A stretch of DNA of 64,000 bases from Tanypteryx hageni (taxonomy: Eukaryota > Arthropoda > Insecta > Odonata > Petaluridae), in assembly GCA_028673005.1 (NCBI GenBank), contig CM054112.1, positions 28,064,124 to 28,128,123 on the forward strand, written 5' to 3'. The position numbers and the translations under genes are program-made. The notes beneath the pieces are model-generated. The model saw only the letters and a list, made by a program, of their open reading frames with translations, did not search any database and was not told where the DNA came from. Shown piece after piece: positions 44,553 to 55,403 of the stretch. Positions within the stretch are counted from its first letter, which is position 1. Each line of letters begins with the position of its first letter.

Positions 44553-44751
44553 ATGAGTATTGCTGATCCTTCTATATTACCCTTAACTGCTGTTCCGGAA
44601 GTTTGTTTTGCACCTGGGGTAGACGAAATTAGTGTGACAGGAGGGCAAAATATAGCGAAGTCGTCCTCCTCGAGTGATTTTTTGCCTGATGAGGAGGAGG
44701 CAGCTTCAACATGCCCTCTCCTCACACCATCTCCCCCTGTGGGACCTACAG
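44553..44751 (+). CDS. SLC3A2: CD98/4F2 heavy-chain-like protein, exon 1
   Basis: Start codon in 'atcaagATGAG'. The exon reads MSIADPSILPLTAVPEV through SSSSSDFLPDEEEAAST to PLLTPSPPVGPT and ends at donor CAG|GTCAGT in phase 1. This is an acidic, serine-rich cytoplasmic N-terminus, poorly conserved in the family. CD98hc is a single-pass type II membrane glycoprotein that chaperones and anchors light-chain amino-acid exchangers through a disulphide. The identity of the gene rests on exons 4 and 5. Confidence 0.75.
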
Positions 44752-44940
44752 GTCAGTAATTTCTCGAATATTCTTTAAATAATGAGCTCCTTGATGAAAA
44801 CAATAAGCTTTGTGTTTTTTTATAGAGGTGACCCATAAAAATGATGTTTTTATTTATGTGCTTTTCATCTGTCCATATTTGGATTTCATTTTCAATTAAT
44901 CATTGTCTTATACTCATTTAAAATTTGCTGATGATAGCAG

Positions 44941-45120
44941 AAGGTCTGTTTTCTGGTATGGTGTATGATGGACCAATGAAATCTAGCCCTTTGGACCTAG
45001 AAATGACTCTGGTCTCCACCGCTCTTAATGGAACACCTGGTTCAGGATATCTTGGACCTGCAGCTACTGGAGAGGGTGAAATTGGTCCCATCAATGAAAG
45101 CTCGCTACAGGCCGCTGATG
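44941..45120 (+). CDS. SLC3A2: CD98hc-like protein, exon 2
   Basis: Acceptor 'gatagcag' and donor GATG|GTAATA are in phase with the neighbouring exons. It reads EGLFSGMVYDGPMKSSP, DLEMTLVSTALNGTPGS, GEIGPINESSLQAAD. Low-complexity cytoplasmic sequence without known motif. Confidence 0.7.
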
Positions 45121-45653
45121 GTAATAACTTAAATTTTGTCCGAGACATTGTGATTTAATGGGCCAAAAAGGATTAGGCTATAATAAATATATTGTTCATA
45201 CTCAGCTTGCATATCTTTTTCGTTGATTTTAATTTAAATGTATTTTGTATTTTAACTTTTCACGATGAAAACGTAGGCATAAAAGCAAATTGAACATTTC
45301 CCTGTAAACCTAGGATATTTTTCATTTGCTTTTTTATGCTCAATTAATAAATACAATAAATTCATTCAGTGTAAGAAGCATACTAATCATGTCAGAAAAC
45401 ATGGCCAAAGTATCACTTTTTTATAGGCTCAAAAAGAGTGTTATCTCCATAAACGCATATTGTTTTTAAAGATGCTTCAAATTCTTGGATCAAGAATGAA
45501 AATTGTTTAAAATTTTCAATCTCCTTAGCTCTCTGCATACCTTGCTTTTTCAGAGAAGTTAAGCCATATTTAGTAATGAATTGACCCATCATCTCATGAT
45601 TATGTTTGGGAATAATGAATTTGTAGGCCAAGTTAAGAAATATCAATTTGCAG

Positions 45654-45817
45654 ATGACCAGCAAGTTTACATCAATAGCACAGAGAGTGTGAAAAGTGTT
45701 CATTCATCCTCCTCAAGCAGTTCAGCACAAGAGCCTAACGCATGCGTTCAACTTCTCAATTCGCATCATTATCAACATCTGAACAAAACCAATGATATCA
45801 CAACGTTTAATTGCCAG
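45654..45817 (+). CDS. SLC3A2: CD98hc-like protein, exon 3
   Basis: Acceptor 'caatttgcag' (45653) and donor CCAG|GTATTG. Reads DDQQVYINSTESVKSVH, a seven-serine run, and VQLLNSHHYQHLNKTND. Phase joins correctly to exon 2 (1) and exon 4 (0). Cytoplasmic tail continuation; could be alternatively spliced since it has no conserved motif, which is speculation. Confidence 0.65.
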
Positions 45818-46981
45818 GTATTGGCATGTCTGTGGTTCTGCTAGTTTGTGTAGTGATTTGCTTCTCATTGGCAATTTTCTTAGCAATTACTCTACCTGTA
45901 GAAGCTTGAAAGCTTGTTCGCAGTCATTTTTATGCAGTGTTTTATTTGCTGACCAAAATCAAGGTTTTTCCATATTTTTCCTCATTAATGGTATATGATG
46001 TATAAGCTTGAAACCTCACCCTGTTAAAGTTGAACTATACTTTCCATGTGAAGATGTTGATACATTGAGCAAGTCTCATCCTTCATTACGTATTAAACTA
46101 AAAGTGGAAGCAAGGAACTAGCTGAAAGGTAGAAAATTAAAATTAAACTTGTTTGTTGTGATTGCTTTGCTAAGTAATATGAATGGTCTCATCTGCATAA
46201 TAATCATGTAATATAGCTTTGAGTGTAAGTAAAAGTTAAAAAGCAAAAAAAGCTATTTTTTACATGTGAATGCAGAAATAACATTCTATTCTGTTACACA
46301 TCAAAATAGTTTGCCATTAACTATGAGGGAGGTTTTAGAATGCATGAATAGTTATCTCTGTCAGCTAGATATGTTTAGCTTCTTTGTTTAATGCACATAC
46401 CTCTCTAAAGCCATTCTCGCTGCTTATATATACACCAACTGTAGGTCATTTTCTTGTCCCTACTTTGTAAAATAGCTTATACTGCTACACTAATACTTTT
46501 TATTTGATAGATATTTATTTAAACGATTAATGTACTTTTTATTTTTTCAGTTTAGTGATTTATGTTGTTTTTTGTGCTATTAATTTTAACATGGCTTGAT
46601 TTTTGCTTTTACTTTTTATTGTTGATACTCATTCTTCTTAAGGCATTATATAAGATATAAAAAGTATACTTAATCTTTAAGTGCAGTAATTGAATATGAA
46701 ATTGTAAAAATGATTATTATTCAACATAACACCAGAAAAATATTTCATCTGTGCAATTTAATTAATTCAATATCTAGTCATATTCAGATAATTGTTTAGA
46801 GCTTAATTATTCAATAGTTCTATCATTAAATAAAAACAGGAGTATACTTTGGATGAAAGAATGCATTGACAGTAGCCTTAATGAATTCTTTTGTGTTATT
46901 AAATTTCATTTAGAAAAGCTGAATTTCAATTACTTTTGTCACCTCGTATATTTCTACAGACTTCCTCTCTTCTTCATTTAG
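45818..46981 (+). other. intron 3 of the CD98hc-like gene
   Basis: A+T-rich with no feature I can support. Confidence 0.6.
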
Positions 46982-47206
46982 GAGAATGGAGTAAAGCAAC
47001 CATTAGGCATACCATTGACTTTGCCCAAATCAAGTGACGATATGTTTTTCATCAATTGGAACTGGCAATTTATACGAAAGACGTGCTTCTGGGGAGCCTT
47101 GTCAATGCTGGTCGGATTTTTTTGCATCATTGTTGCAATGATAATCACAATGCCAAGAGATTGTAAACCACAGAATGAATGGTGGCAGGGAACTGTTGTC
47201 TATGAG
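46982..47206 (+). CDS. SLC3A2: CD98hc-like protein, exon 4: transmembrane segment
   Basis: Acceptor 'ttcatttag' and donor GAG|GTGAGT. It reads NGVKQPLGIPLTLPKSSDD, then FFINWNWQFIRKTCFW, a hydrophobic helix GALSMLVGFFCIIVAMIIT (about residues 216-238), then MPRDCKPQNEWWQGTVVYE. The W-N-W...IRK block before the helix, a cysteine just outside the membrane (candidate for the disulphide to the light chain) and the EWWQ-x-x-VYE entry to the amylase-like fold are characteristic of insect CD98hc. Topology is N-in, C-out. Confidence 0.9.
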
Positions 47207-48886
47207 GTGAGTTAAGATTCATTGAGTGATTGAGCAAGGTTAGATTTCTTCTTTCGGTCTGTATCTTTTTCTGTCCTTCCAATTCCCTTCTTGGGCCCTG
47301 TCGACATAATCCTTGCCTTCCTTCATTGACTCAGTATGATAAATAATGAGAGTAGTATCTCTACTTTTAAAAATTTATATTCTTTAAATACTCATTTACT
47401 GCTAAACAGTCATATCACATCATTTTCTTTAAAAGAATATTTATGTTGATGCTTATAATACGGTTGAGTGGTCATTTCATGTGTTCAATTTTCTGTATAA
47501 GATGTGCTCTTTTGGTAATACCATGTCTTTCTTGATTTTCTTTTATTCATTATAAACTTTCATTTTTTTAATTATAATTTTTGCCAGTACTTTTCCAAGA
47601 TGATAACCTACTGTATTTAAATGCATTAACTCTTTGCATCTTATGAAATATCTCTACTTTCAGTCCATATGTGACTCCAAGAAAGTTTTACAGATGACAT
47701 TGAGGTTGTACCACCAAACACACAACATTAAACAAGAGACATGCAAGGCAGAGGCGTTCTTTACGATTTATGCAATCATGTCAAAAAAGATAAATATTAA
47801 TGGCTTAATATAATTTCTATGAACTGAAAAATGGTATGTCAGTAGTGGCATCAAGGAAATATCAAATTTTTGATTCACTGATTTATTTCCTAATCAGTTG
47901 TAATATATAAAACAATGGACAGTTATTTAAAACATACCTCACTCGAATAGTAGTAATATAATCTTTATGTGCATGTTCATTCCTTCTTTGTAAATTACTC
48001 AGTTCTTTTCACTTACAAAAGCTTTGTATACATAAAGAAAATAGACTTATTTACGTTTATTTCTTCGTCGTAGATAATATAATCCATTTCCCTTCATTTA
48101 TGGAATATTGCATGTGCACGAAATAAAATTAAATGTAAATTGGTATTTACAGCAGGTATTGCTTACTTCATTTGCCACGAAGATTGTTTTCGTTGACAAC
48201 AATTAAAAACACAGGAAAAATTTTCTAAGTCCTACGTGAATTATGGCTTTCTCGTTTGATTTTCTTGAAATCAGCTTCTACTTCAATAAAAATGTACTGA
48301 ACAAAACGTATGCTATTTGACTAATTCTACAAATTTTTTTGAAGACTTTCTTGTTACAAGTGATATTTTACTAGATATAAAGAGAAGTTCATTTTTTGTC
48401 ACCAGTAAAATGACATTTCCAATTAGGCTATGTAAACCATTGATTTTGTTTCCTTATTTTCTTTACCCTTATGTCCTAAGTACCAAATTTCATGAACATC
48501 TGCCCAGTCATTTCGCAGATGAAACATATGGAGGGATGAACACGACCTAACCATAAGGCATTCTTTTTTTTACTTTTTGTAAAGAATGGCTAAAAATAGG
48601 TACAAAAAGAAAACTTGCATTGGCTTTTGGTGTCTCCTGCATATGGTGGAACATTGTCTTCGACGTTTCACACCTGTTGAAGGCGTGCATCTTCAGGCAT
48701 GAAGAAGCATACCTGAAATGGGTGTGAAACGTCCGAGGCAATGACAATCGTCCACCTCATGCAACAGACACCAAAAGCTGATGCCAGTTTTCCACCACAA
48801 CACCGAAAATGTTCTACTGAAATTAGGAACAAATATAAGTCCTCTTCACTAAAATAAAGGAATTTATCCTTTATACTCTTCTGCAG
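47207..48886 (+). other. intron 4 of the CD98hc-like gene
   Basis: A+T-rich; its 3' part contains the foldback at 48622-48779, only about 100 bp before exon 5. Confidence 0.7.
48622..48779. repeat. foldback element with degenerate hammerhead-like core
   Basis: Arms 48622-48696 and 48699-48779 are inverted copies: 'ggcttttggtgtct' opens and 'agacaccaaaagc' closes. On the minus strand CTGAAGA (48696-48690), GCAC/GTGT as partial stem II, and GAAACGTC follow in hammerhead order, with imperfect stems. The design matches the elements at 23796 and 54686. Confidence 0.75.
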
Positions 48887-49421
48887 GTCTTCCCGGCCTC
48901 GTTCCGTGACAGCGGCCATGGGGGAGCTGGAGCTGGTTGGGGGATGAGTCGGGAGAGCAAGGATGGAGTGGGCGACCTCAGGGGTCTATCCTCCCGTGTG
49001 AACTATCTCAAGTTGATTGGCGTGCAGGTTCTGTATCTGAATGCTGTTTTGCAAACGAGTGGACACTATCCAGAGGATCACGTTCAAGTTGCAAGTCTGA
49101 CCAAAATTGAACCGGCGCTTGGTGGGGTGTCGGATTTCACATACCTAGCGAGTGCCCTTCACAAGACAAACATCTCGCTCCTCTTGGATCTGCCCATTTA
49201 TCCTTACCTATCTCAGTTGTCTGAGTTGGACGCCAATGTTTCTTCCATCGATAGCGAGGCTGTGCCCACCAAGTCATTTGTTGGCCAACAAACCATTACC
49301 GAAGCGCTCATTTATTGGCTGAATCTAGGAGTGGATGGTTTTTATCTCAAAGGCCTCGAAGGGTTAATTGAGGATCCTGCACTTCTCTCAAGTCTTCTGA
49401 AGTGGAGAAGTGTTATAAACA
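48887..49421 (+). CDS. SLC3A2: CD98hc-like protein, exon 5: amylase-like ectodomain
   Basis: Acceptor 'cttctgcag' and donor ACA|GTGAGT. The frame reads VFPASFRDSGHGGAG, DLRGLSSRVNYLKLIGVQ, VLYLNAVLQTSGHYPEDH, DFTYLASALHKTNISLLLD, EALIYWLNLGVDGFYLKGLE. This follows the glycoside hydrolase 13 barrel, but the catalytic aspartate expected in the G-F-R-x-D position is lysine (GFYLK), so it is not an enzyme, as known for CD98 heavy chains. NVSS and NISL are possible N-glycosylation sites. With exons 1-4 it gives 434 residues; the rest of the barrel and C-terminal domain must lie beyond the mariner, probably past the window. All five exons are free of breaks. Confidence 0.92.
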
Positions 49422-49568
49422 GTGAGTTTCTGTTGATTTTTATGGTCCATGTTTTTTCATTTAGAATTTAAAAAAAAACACAAATTTATGTAAATACAAG
49501 GGTCACTTCATTAGTCATGGCAACTGTTTATTTTTTGCTGAAAATGTGGCAATGTGGGAAGTCGAATA

Positions 49569-50310
49569 CTGTATTGTCCCGAATATAGCACTATGTTTTT
49601 TCCAAAAAGTGAAATTTTAAAACTAGTCCCTGCATTATATTCAAGTACTAATGATTTTAAAAGATTGTAAAATCATGTTTTGAAAAATCACCGTACATAC
49701 TGCATGTCTGTTTACAAGATACAAGATACTTGTTACATTGTAGACACATTAGGCATACATTACATTGTACTTGAAAAGCATCCGAGGTGAGAATAGATCG
49801 AGTTCAATCGGCAGCTGAACCCCTCGATAGTCGGCATATTCTTTGTAACTACCTTAGTGAGTTTTTGCCTATCCATTGTTTTAACAATGGATGACAAAAA
49901 GGGTGTTGATCATGTTGAGAAAAAAGGTTCTCCCAAATCCCAGGTTAACAGATGAATCTGACGAAGTTATCACATGAATTTTAAAATAATCATAGCTAAA
50001 TCGGTTTTGTTAAAATCCACCGGAAATGAGAAATCAAGGATAACTGTTATGCTTTCATTCATGAACGACGGGCGAAAACTGACTCCCTACATAATTTTAA
50101 ATCGTAAAAGGATGCCAAAGGAAAAGTTATCGTCAGATGTAATCTTCCATGCTCAGGAGAAGGGGTGGATGAACGAGGAACCTGTGTTAGATAGGCTGAA
50201 GGTTGTTTGGGGTCGCGTTGTATTCGAGGTTTAGTTTTTTCTTGAAAAACTTTCGAAAAATCTTAGGGTTGCGTTATATTCGAGGTTGCTTTATATTCGG
50301 GACAGTATGG
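49569..50310 (+). mobile_element. pogo/Tigger-like element nested in the mariner
   Basis: It is bordered by TA (49567-49568 and 50311-50312). Ends read 'ctgtattgtcccgaatata' and, reversed, 'ccatactgtcccgaatata'. Removing it rejoins the left mariner repeat to 'gaatatatacatttgaaag', exactly as in the intact right repeat. The interior has a DDE-domain remnant. Confidence 0.92.
49974..50215 (+). pseudogene. pogo-type DDE transposase fragment
   Basis: Reads TGNEKSRITVMLSFMND, GRKLTPYIILNRKRMPK and GWMNEEPVLDRLKVVWGR. This is the middle of the DDE domain of pogo/Tigger transposases (the T-G-x-E-K and G-W-M blocks). Upstream, 49885-49970 carries a decayed MDDKKGVDHVEKKGS segment. Both DNA-binding domains and the catalytic carboxylates after VWGR are missing. 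Confidence 0.75.
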
Positions 50311-50440
50311 TATATACATTTGAAAGTACTTGGCATTTACTTGCAAATGACATCACCAGATGGTGTATATGTACCACTGTGTACATGCAGTTCACGTGCA
50401 GACATTGTGTCACAGACGTCGTTCAAAAATGGAAGTCCAT

Positions 50441-51351
50441 AAAATTAAACAGCGTTCTTAAAATAAAAATCACAGCACTCGGCAGCAAAAATGCAAAGGA
50501 GTGCCATGCAGAGCTACATAAAGCATTAGGTGATCGTGCACTACTGTATTAAACAGTTTCAATGTGGGTACAGGCATTCAAAGGTGGCAGAGTGTCAACT
50601 GCTGACATGAATTGCAGTGGACGTCCTGTTTCTGTTCGCACAGAAATGTCAGTGGCAATAATTGAACAGTGCATGGATGATGTCAGGTGCTGAACTGTGA
50701 AGGAATTAGCAGAGCATACATGGATTTCTGAGTCTACAGTGCGGCAAATTTTACAGCAGGACTTAAAAATGTGCAAGATTGCTGAAACATGAGCAAGGGC
50801 CTATGAACCCAAGCAATAGTCACCCGAATTGTGTCATCCTCAGTCACTACAAAAACACAAGGTTCAACAAAATCTGTCATCCACTAAGCTGATGATCATT
50901 TTGGCTTATGATGTCAAAGGTGTTCTTGTGTGTCATCCCATTCCACAAGGTCGAACTGTGAATGCACAGTATTACAAGTCATTTCTGCAGTACCACCTGC
51001 ATTGTGCTATTCAGGAGAACGTCCAGAACCGGTGGGCAATGCCATCATCCTACATGATAATGCTACAGCCCACATAGCAGACTCTGTTAAGAACCTTCTC
51101 CGGCATTGGGGATGGGAAGTGTTACAACACCTCTATTCCCCAACTTCAGTCCATGTAACTATGACTTGATTCTCAAACTGAAGCAGCTGCTGCATGGGAG
51201 ACACTTTGCAAACAGAGAGGACATTTTAATAGCAGTTTGGTGCGAGGTGGCACAGATTAGTGAGTCAGGTGCTGCTGATGATGTTCGCCACCTTCCTCAT
51301 CATTGGCAACTAACCTTAGATAGCCTCAAGGATTACTTTGAAGGTTGTTAA
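50441..51351 (+). pseudogene. mariner transposase, heavily broken
   Basis: Pieces in order: ECHAELHKALGDRALL, VQAFKGGRVSTADMN and TVKELAEHTWISESTVRQIL (DNA-binding part), LIILAYDVKGVLVCHPI after a short loss, then in changing frames YMIMLQPT / HDNATAHIADSVKNLLRHWG with the catalytic Asp, and LYSPTSVHVTM, HHWQLTLDSLKDYFEGC at the C-terminus. TGA stops at about 50696 and 50791, and frame changes near 51050 and 51160. Classic DD34D mariner layout, dead. Confidence 0.75.
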
Positions 51352-51642
51352 CAGTTTGTAGTTTCATGTTCACTCTGTACGTTGTAATAAAGCCATTGTT
51401 TCAAAATACGTGTAGTCTGGTTGCCTCCTATCGTGTCTCCAGTAAATGACTATTTTTGAACATCTGCGACACACTGAATGTTTGCGCACAAACTGTGTGT
51501 GCACCACGGTACATATACAACATCAGGTGGTGTCATTTGCAAGTATATGCCACGTGCTTTCAAATGTATATATTCAATTTCCCACATTGCCACATTTTCG
51601 GCAAAAAATAAACAGTTGCCATGACTTATGGAGTGACCCTCA

Positions 51643-52943
51643 TATATTGCATGGAAAAAAATATACAATGATTGTTGTGTTTATTAAAAAATGTTAAGTA
51701 ATTTTTAAAAGAGGAAATTGTTAAGCTTTCTATACGTTGAATTTTAAAATATGCTGTCCTTGGTAAACAAGTATTTATGTTTATATTTATAAGGTCTTTA
51801 TTAGTCAGCCACATTTCAAATGCATTGAAGGAAATTTATTAACATTTAATGGGTCATTATATCTTGCTTATTAGCCTTTTTCCTTTCATTTCATAATTTT
51901 GATGAACAAAAATAGTAGTTAAATTTCCAACAAATATATTTCCTTTTTCTCTAAAGTTGGCGAGACTGTATTCAGCAAAACTTAACTTTTTATGTGATTG
52001 CCATTCCTTTGAAATATAGTACAACAGACTGGGAGGGACAGATGGATGTTGACATTTTACCTCTCATTCTTGGAATTCAATTGGTCCAGACATAGTCATG
52101 CTCCTAAATGTATTTTTTCATTTGCATGGTAAGAGGCAGAGGATGAAATTGATTGGCCTGCAATTTTTCACACAACAGAGAGAAGGCCAAATTAAAAAGA
52201 CATCTAATTTGTCTGATAACACCTGCAGTTTTCAAGTTTCTCTCCTATGAGTGAGAGAATAACAGTTATGCCTCTGCACAGCCATAATTGCAAAGGTGCA
52301 CAGTACACCCTCAGTACCTTTTGACTTTGATTATTTGGTGGTTCCGCACCAAGTTGATTCTTTGTAAGTGCATTTCGCTTCCAGTATGAGCACCTATTAT
52401 CTTTGATTTTTCCGTTCTCGGCTTCTACAGAATGGATTTTCATGAAATTTGATATTAAGAAATTACAGTCAAATACAATAAGAAAATTACATAAATGAAT
52501 CATGTAAGCCAATCAGGGGTATCACTTTACTGGTGACAATAATGAACTTTCCGTCATATCACATAAAGTATTGGTCATATCAAAATAGTTTTTAAATAAA
52601 ACTTGTAGAACAAGTAGAGTATTTTTTTCCTATACATTTTATCATTGGAGTAGCCGTTATCTAGAAAATCAAACAAGAAAGTCTTAATTTGAGTTGAACT
52701 TAGAGAAATTCATGTGTGGATATATAGTTGTTGCCAATGAAAACAATCTTATATGAGAAAACAATCTTAGTTGCAATTGAAGCAAATAAGATCTGCTATA
52801 ATTTAGAAAAGATATTTAATTTCCTTAATTGTGCAAGTGTAATTGTAATTGTAAGTGGAAAAAAAGGATTATCTACGACAAAGCAAAGAATGTAAAATGT
52901 AAATATTACAACTACTTAACTCAAGTGAGGTAAGTTTTATATA
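51643..52943. other. A+T-rich stretch without recognisable gene
   Basis: One 102-codon minus-strand frame (52204-52512) has no known motif. No CD98hc exon was recognised here. Confidence 0.35.
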
Positions 52944-53974
52944 CTGTATATACTCATGTATAAGTCGATCTCGTGTATAGGTCGACCCCCAACTTTTTCA
53001 TAAATTTTTTTGCTTTTTGTATTTCTCGTGTATAAGTCGACTCCAGATTTTCAGGTGTAGTAGAACAAATTTTTGTATTCAATATGTGTTGAACCATTAA
53101 TTTCCACATTGTTCCCTTTAGTCTGATATAACTACATTGTTTCAAAGTAGCAGCGAAGCAGTTTGATATCTGCTCCAACGTCACTGCATCAAATCAAAAG
53201 TCGTAACATTGTATACGCCTTTTTAATAGATTGAATGACTCTGGATAGACACCGCATTTAGTCCCAGCGTTCATTCAGAAGTTATCTTTGTAAAGGAGAA
53301 CAGGAAACAAAACTGATGTTGGACCGCGGAGGATAGGTGATGCTGAAATTGACGATAAATCGGCGGAAAAATGTACTGTGGTCCTAGGAAATCCGTGTTT
53401 CGCACGATTTTGGACAAGGAACAAAGAAACCTACATCTCGGAGAGCGCAAGTTTCGTACATGGAACAGTTGAGCAGCTTAGTTTAAGAAAAAGAAACAAC
53501 GAAAATGCTAATTATTGTTTACAAAGGTAATTATAGTTGAGGGTGATGCTTGATGAACATCTCGATGATCCGTACGATGAAAATATTACTGAAAGAGACT
53601 GGGACGAGTTATTTGGATTGGATAGTTCTGATGATGAAAATTTTCTTGAATTTTAGGATTTATTTTAATGAGAATAAATGTTTTCTTTTAAACAATTAAA
53701 ATAATTTTGGTTCTGGTTACAATAAATAATATAACAAGTCTCCCCTTACCTATGTTGTTTCATTATTCATTAGTGGCATAGTCTTTGATTACAAACATCT
53801 AAATCTTATATTTACGTAAATTTACTGTAAATTCCATCAAATTTCAATAACCGCAGGGCAAATAAAGTTATGGGTTTAAACCTATCGAAAATATTTCTTG
53901 TGTATAAGTCGACCCCTGAGTTTTTCGCGAAAAATGTGGTCTAAAAACCTCGACCTATACAGGAGTATATATGG
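52944..53974 (+). mobile_element. pogo-like element, internally deleted
   Basis: TA-bordered ends 'ctgtatatactcatgtata' and, reversed, 'ccatatatactcctgtata', each followed by 'agtcgacccc'-type direct boxes. At 53550-53655 a plus-strand acidic tail reads EHLDDPYDENITERDWDE, then LFGLDSSDDENFLEF and a stop, typical of the C-terminus of pogo-type transposases. The rest of the transposase is lost or scrambled. Confidence 0.8.
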
Positions 53975-54432
53975 TAATTGTCGATTTTTTGATTGATTAT
54001 AACTGATTAGAAAATAAATTAGTAAATAAAAATTGAATATTTCCCTGGCATCATATCTCATATAACATTTTGCAGTATTTAGTCATTATGCTAAAATTAC
54101 GGAAATACTTTTATTAATGCATCAACTTATGGAAGGAAGAAGTTTTTAGTAGACAGTAAGACAATTGGTTTGTGGTGTATAACTGTTTCATGGTGTGCGT
54201 TCGTTCAAATTATATCGTATGGTTTCAAATACTCCATCGCATGAAACGCACCTATTTGTGATACACTGCACACTTTCCGAACTTGTTTGGTTGCAGAGGT
54301 ATATATAGGGCCAGGTTATCCAGATGACTGCATAGGGCCTCAGGCTTCTGTGGGTATCACGTCTAAAGCTGGGAGAGGGTTAGTGTTAACAGAATCAGGA
54401 GCTTAGTGACAGAGGAGAAAGAAATGCAGTGG

Positions 54433-54520
54433 CATAGCATAGTAATAGCGAACCGGTGCAAAGAATCGAGGTCCTAAGTCAAGAAGACCCCTACAACAAA
54501 GAAGCACGTCCTAAAAAATT
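54433..54520 (+). repeat. hAT-like MITE end
   Basis: 'cagtggcatagcatagtaa' begins here. The same terminal motif, reversed as 'gctatgccactg', ends sequences at 59743 and 63834. No partner end close by. Confidence 0.35.
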
Positions 54521-54685
54521 ATTTGTTGTGTCATATTAATATTTGTCTATTTTCTGTAAATTATTTTTATCCATTCTGACTTGTAGGTTGGAGTTACTCC
54601 ACCATTGTGATTTTTCCATTTGTCAAGAGAGTGCAAGATGTAATTGTATTCAATTATCATAGTATTTCTGGTGAGACATCAAAAT

Positions 54686-54820
54686 TGAAAGATAAGAAAA
54701 ATCACTTTGTAAAAAAATGCCACTTTATTTAGCGGAAATATGACCTGGGTTTCCACGCTTAAACATCATCTTCTGCTAAATAAAATGGCATTTTTTACAA
54801 AGTGATTTTTCTTATCTTTC
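54686..54820. repeat. foldback element with hammerhead-like centre
   Basis: Arms 54686-54734 and 54773-54820 are near-perfect inverted copies ('gataagaaaaatcactttgt' and its complement). The 38-bp centre, read on the minus strand, holds AGAAGATG, then GGAAACCCAGGTC: a three-pair stem III (ACC/GGT) and GTC cleavage triplet in hammerhead order. The first core box is CAGAAGA where CTGAAGA is expected and stem II is weak. Confidence 0.75.
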
Positions 54821-55403
54821 ATTTAGAGAAATGGAACTCCACAAAGCTAAACAAATAAAATAAGTTTTAATTGAAAATTATACGCTACCACCATATCATA
54901 TTGAAAGCATAGCCTTGCTCTTATCGATGGATAGTAAATTGGTTTCTTATTGAAAAGTTGATATATTTTTAAATCTCTCTATAAATATTTTGAAGTGTGT
55001 TTGTTCTATATAAAGTCATACTTTGTGATTACCTACAGTCACAAAATTTTGCATAAACAATTCTGCTGCTTAAACTAGCAGAATGTATTACTTTTCACAC
55101 CTCAATATGTTGGGTGAAAGGTTTAAATAATTATTTTGTTTCCATTTGAATAACATGGGAATGCCTTGAATTAAGAGTGCAGGACTTATTTCATTAGCAT
55201 TTTAAAAGGAGATAGAATTGAGTTATCAATGCAGAGTTTATATCATTGTACGGAGAATTGAATAAAGTTTCTTATTCATATGGTATAATTTTGCTTTGAA
55301 TATGAAATTGCTCGAAAATTACTTTTATAATTTTAGACAATTTCATCACCATGGCAACCTGCATTGTTGGCTTTTGAATATATCACTCGATTTCAATGTG
55401 ATT

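Larger units (their letters stand above)
49497..51642 (+). mobile_element. mariner element with ~220-bp terminal inverted repeats, split by a pogo element
   Basis: TA at 49495-49496 and at 51643-51644 border ends reading 'agggtcacttcattagtca' and, reversed, 'agggtcactccataagtca'. The inverted repeat continues for about 220 bp through 'acagttgccatgac' and 'tacttgcaaatgacaNcacc'; its left copy is interrupted at 49569-50310. Without the insert the element is about 1.4 kb. It lies in an intron of the CD98hc-like gene if that gene continues to the right. Confidence 0.88.
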
